Shown here: positions 42,429-44,173 of the stretch, in pieces | How positions within the stretch are numbered: the stretch's first letter is position 1 | Layout: every line of letters starts with the position of its first letter | Assembly (NCBI GenBank): GCA_049289295.1 | Contig: JBATLL010000036.1 | Location: 1 to 44,173 of the forward strand | DNA: 44,173 nt | Reading direction: 5' to 3' | From: BOKV01 sp049289295 | GTDB lineage: Bacteria; Pseudomonadota; Alphaproteobacteria; Rhizobiales; Rhizobiaceae | Translations under genes and position numbers: made by a program | The notes under the pieces: generated by a model | What the model was told of the DNA's origin: nothing | The model's input: only the letters and a program-made list of their open reading frames with translations | Database searches by the model: none

Positions 42429-43529
42429 TCAGCCCAGTGCGATCCGCTCCATTGCCTTCACGCCCGCAACGCCACCTGCGATGATCGCGGCAAAGGTAAG
42501 GATCGAACCGACCGCCAGCGTGGAAAAGCCAGTCAGCGCCTGACCGACCGTGCAGCCAAGCGCCAGCACGCCGCCAATGCCCATGAGCGCTGCACCGAAC
42601 AGGTTGCGCACCGAATCCTGCGCATCGGCAAAGCTCGTCAGTCCCAGCCTGCCCAAGTGTGCAGCCCCGAGGAATCCACCTAGCAGCGCACCTGCTGTTG
42701 TCACGACACCAAAGCCGGGTGCGCCAAGCGCGGTGTAGCGCATGAGATAGTCGAGCGTATCACCGGCGGGCCGCACATAGGTCAGCGAGATCAGATCGAC
42801 GCGCATTTCGGCAAACTCGTCCGCTGCAAGGCCGGTCAGGAACCAGCCGGCTATCACGCACAGCCCTATGCCCAGGCCAGCGGCAATGTTGCGCCCCGAA
42901 CCGCGAAACTCGCCATCCTTGAAGCAGAAGACCAGCAGCGCGCCAGCAATGAGTATGACGCTGGCCAGTTTGGCGGTGCCGCCATCCATGCCGCTCAGGC
43001 TTGCCAGTATGTCGCCGGTGCGCTGAGTTTCGACACCGCTTGCCGCAAGGTCGATCGCGGCCGGATCAAAGATCGCGACGCGCAGCGGCCCGATCAGCCC
43101 GCCGATCGTCATGAAGGCAAAGATGCCGGTCACGATCAGCACCACCAGCGAACGCAGGTCGCCCCCGCCCGCGCGCACCAGGTTGCGGCTGATGCAGCCA
43201 CCCGAAAACACCATGCCGAAGCCGAACATCAGGCCGCCCGCCAGGTTTGCCAGCCAGCCGAAATTGGGGGTCAGATACATGGAGTCGGCCATGTCGGCGA
43301 CACCGGCACTTTCGATCCAGTAGACACCCAGGATCGCCACGGCACCCGCCAGCAGCCAGGCGCGGAACCGGTTCCAGTTGCCGAATGAAAGGATGTCGGA
43401 AATGGAGCCCATCGTGCAGAAATTCGTGACATAGACGAGATAGCCAAACGCCATACCGATCAACAGGCCGCCCCAGCCGACATAAAATGCGGCATTCTCA
43501 ATGACGGCTTCCCTCATGCTCTCAATCAT
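42429..43529 (-). CDS. YeeE/YedE family sulfur-compound permease (TsuA-like)
   Basis: ATG 43529 follows GGGAGG and gives 366 residues. The protein has about nine to ten hydrophobic segments and the family's conserved Cys motifs: NFCTMG (near 37), SGGCISRNLVRAGGGDLRSL (near 112) and ALGCTVGQALTGFS (near 330). These Cys residues relay thiosulfate in the characterised TsuA/YeeE transporter. It sits alone between tRNA genes, and no TsuB/TusA-like partner is in the window. Confidence 0.88.
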   Translation of the reverse strand: MIESMREAVIENAAFYVGWGGLLIGMAFGYLVYVTNFCTMGSISDILSFGNWNRFRAWLLAGAVAILGVYWIESAGVADMADSMYLTPNFGWLANLAGGLMFGFGMVFSGGCISRNLVRAGGGDLRSLVVLIVTGIFAFMTIGGLIGPLRVAIFDPAAIDLAASGVETQRTGDILASLSGMDGGTAKLASVILIAGALLVFCFKDGEFRGSGRNIAAGLGIGLCVIAGWFLTGLAADEFAEMRVDLISLTYVRPAGDTLDYLMRYTALGAPGFGVVTTAGALLGGFLGAAHLGRLGLTSFADAQDSVRNLFGAALMGIGGVLALGCTVGQALTGFSTLAVGSILTFAAIIAGGVAGVKAMERIALG

Positions 43530-43777
43530 CGCCCGCCTCCCTTGGGTAGCTGGCCCATATTCGGTCAACAATGCTCATATGGCAATATTTGAATTCGACT
43601 GATCTCATTCCTGTCTGCCAACCCTGGCTGTGGCTTTTCTTGGCCAGTGACAGCCAGTTTCCCAAGGTGGGCCGAAAGGGGAAGGGTACAAAAAGGCGAA
43701 ACCCCAGGCAAATCGGGGAGCGCTGGCGAATCCGCATTGCCATGCACCACGCCAAACCGATAGTTTGCGCCAGGCAT

Positions 43778-43851
43778 GCGGGTGTAGCTCAATGGCAGAG
43801 CAGAAGCTTCCCAAGCTTACGACGAGGGTTCGATTCCCTTCACCCGCTCCA
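43778..43851 (+). tRNA. tRNA-Gly (CCC)
   Basis: The 74-nt gene has acceptor arms GCGGGTG and CACCCGC, D arm TAGCTCAATGGCAGAGCA, and anticodon loop TTCCCAA between GAAGC and GCTTA (anticodon CCC). CCA is encoded at 43849-43851. It lies 195 bp before tuf. Confidence 0.94.
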
Positions 43852-44046
43852 TGCCAGGATTTGATCAGCCAGCGTATCCCTGATTTCGAAGGAATATCCA
43901 GGTCTGGATCCGGCTGGTGCCAGCGTCATCGCGGCACATCCCAATAAATCCTTGCGGTTCCTGTCCAAAAGCATTATGTCGCGACCCGAACGCGGCGCGG
44001 GCGAGGGTCCGGGCCGTCTTGCACGTGAAAGAACGGGAATAAAGAC

Positions 44047-44173
44047 ATGGCAAAAGCAAAGTTTGAGAGGACGAAGCCTCACTGCAACATCGGCACGATT
44101 GGCCATGTTGACCACGGCAAGACATCGCTGACGGCAGCGATCACGAAGTATTTTGGCGAATACCGCGCCTATG
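44047..44173 (+). CDS. tuf: Elongation factor Tu, N-terminal part (cut by window edge)
   Basis: The first 42 codons are present from ATG 44047. They read MAKAKFERTKPHCNIGTIGH and then the G1 loop GHVDHGKTS, followed by LTAAITKYFGEYRAY, an alphaproteobacterial EF-Tu start. The GTP-dependent factor brings aminoacyl-tRNA to the ribosome. The gene continues beyond the window. Confidence 0.96.
   Translation, partial: MAKAKFERTKPHCNIGTIGHVDHGKTSLTAAITKYFGEYRAY

Noticed and set aside
1..44173. CRISPR arrays, insertion sequences, rRNA genes and riboswitches
   Set aside because: I looked for repeated units, transposase motifs and conserved RNA cores and saw none that could be supported.

Overview
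The window reads as chromosomal DNA of an alphaproteobacterium. The evidence is the gene families present (TRAP and LIV-type transporters, a YeeE/YedE permease, an Agrobacterium-type uronate pathway), tRNA genes with encoded CCA ends, and an EF-Tu N-terminus at the right edge. I cannot fix the order from this stretch. Most of it is moderately GC-rich. The part from about 23.5 to 40.1 kb is visibly more AT-rich and looks accessory.

Layout. (1) 0-6.6 kb: a catabolic cluster with a type II dehydroquinase, a shikimate-dehydrogenase-like enzyme with an altered substrate pocket, a Gfo/Idh/MocA dehydrogenase, a GntR/FCD regulator and a three-gene TRAP transporter. (2) 6.6-11.8 kb: a leftward operon of an isatin-hydrolase-like cyclase, a MarR regulator and indolepyruvate oxidoreductase subunits (iorA, iorB), with a MarR-like palindrome upstream. 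(3) 11.9-14.3 kb: a glycosyltransferase and GDP-mannose 4,6-dehydratase. (4) 14.3-23.5 kb: a complete LIV/HAAT-type ABC importer embedded in a tightly overlapping operon with an aspartate-dehydrogenase-like protein, an aldo/keto reductase (AKR) and a small Cys-containing protein. This operon is divergent from a GntR regulator coupled to an AKR-RidA fusion. (5) 23.5-26.8 kb: an AraC regulator divergent from two SDR enzymes. (6) 27.1-36.1 kb: a leftward uronic-acid operon, in transcription order dctQ, dctM, an M24 hydrolase, dctP, udh, an HpcH/HpaI aldolase, garR and gci. It is divergent from a LacI regulator, with a 16-bp palindrome over its likely -10 box. (7) 36.2-40.2 kb: a short tyrosine recombinase, a LysR regulator divergent from a SnoaL-like secreted protein and an MDR oxidoreductase, then non-coding DNA up to tRNA-Thr. 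(8) 40.2-44.2 kb: housekeeping DNA with a His-rich exported protein, rlmB, tRNA-Tyr, two tRNA-Gly genes, a YeeE/YedE permease and the start of tuf.

How the genes work together. Regions 1, 2, 4 and 6 each look like a self-contained module for one nutrient: regulator and operator, and usually an importer, plus enzymes. Region 6 can be read nearly completely: uronate is oxidised by Udh, the lactone is opened and isomerised by Gci, and an aldolase with GarR takes the product toward pyruvate and glycerate. Regions 1 and 4 have no obvious described substrate and are the best candidates for undescribed pathways. Region 4 stands out for the AKR-RidA fusion, a partner AKR that lacks the catalytic His, and a degenerate aspartate-dehydrogenase-like protein, all beside an amino-acid/amide-type importer. 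All assignments come from reading translations and motifs by eye; no database search was run.
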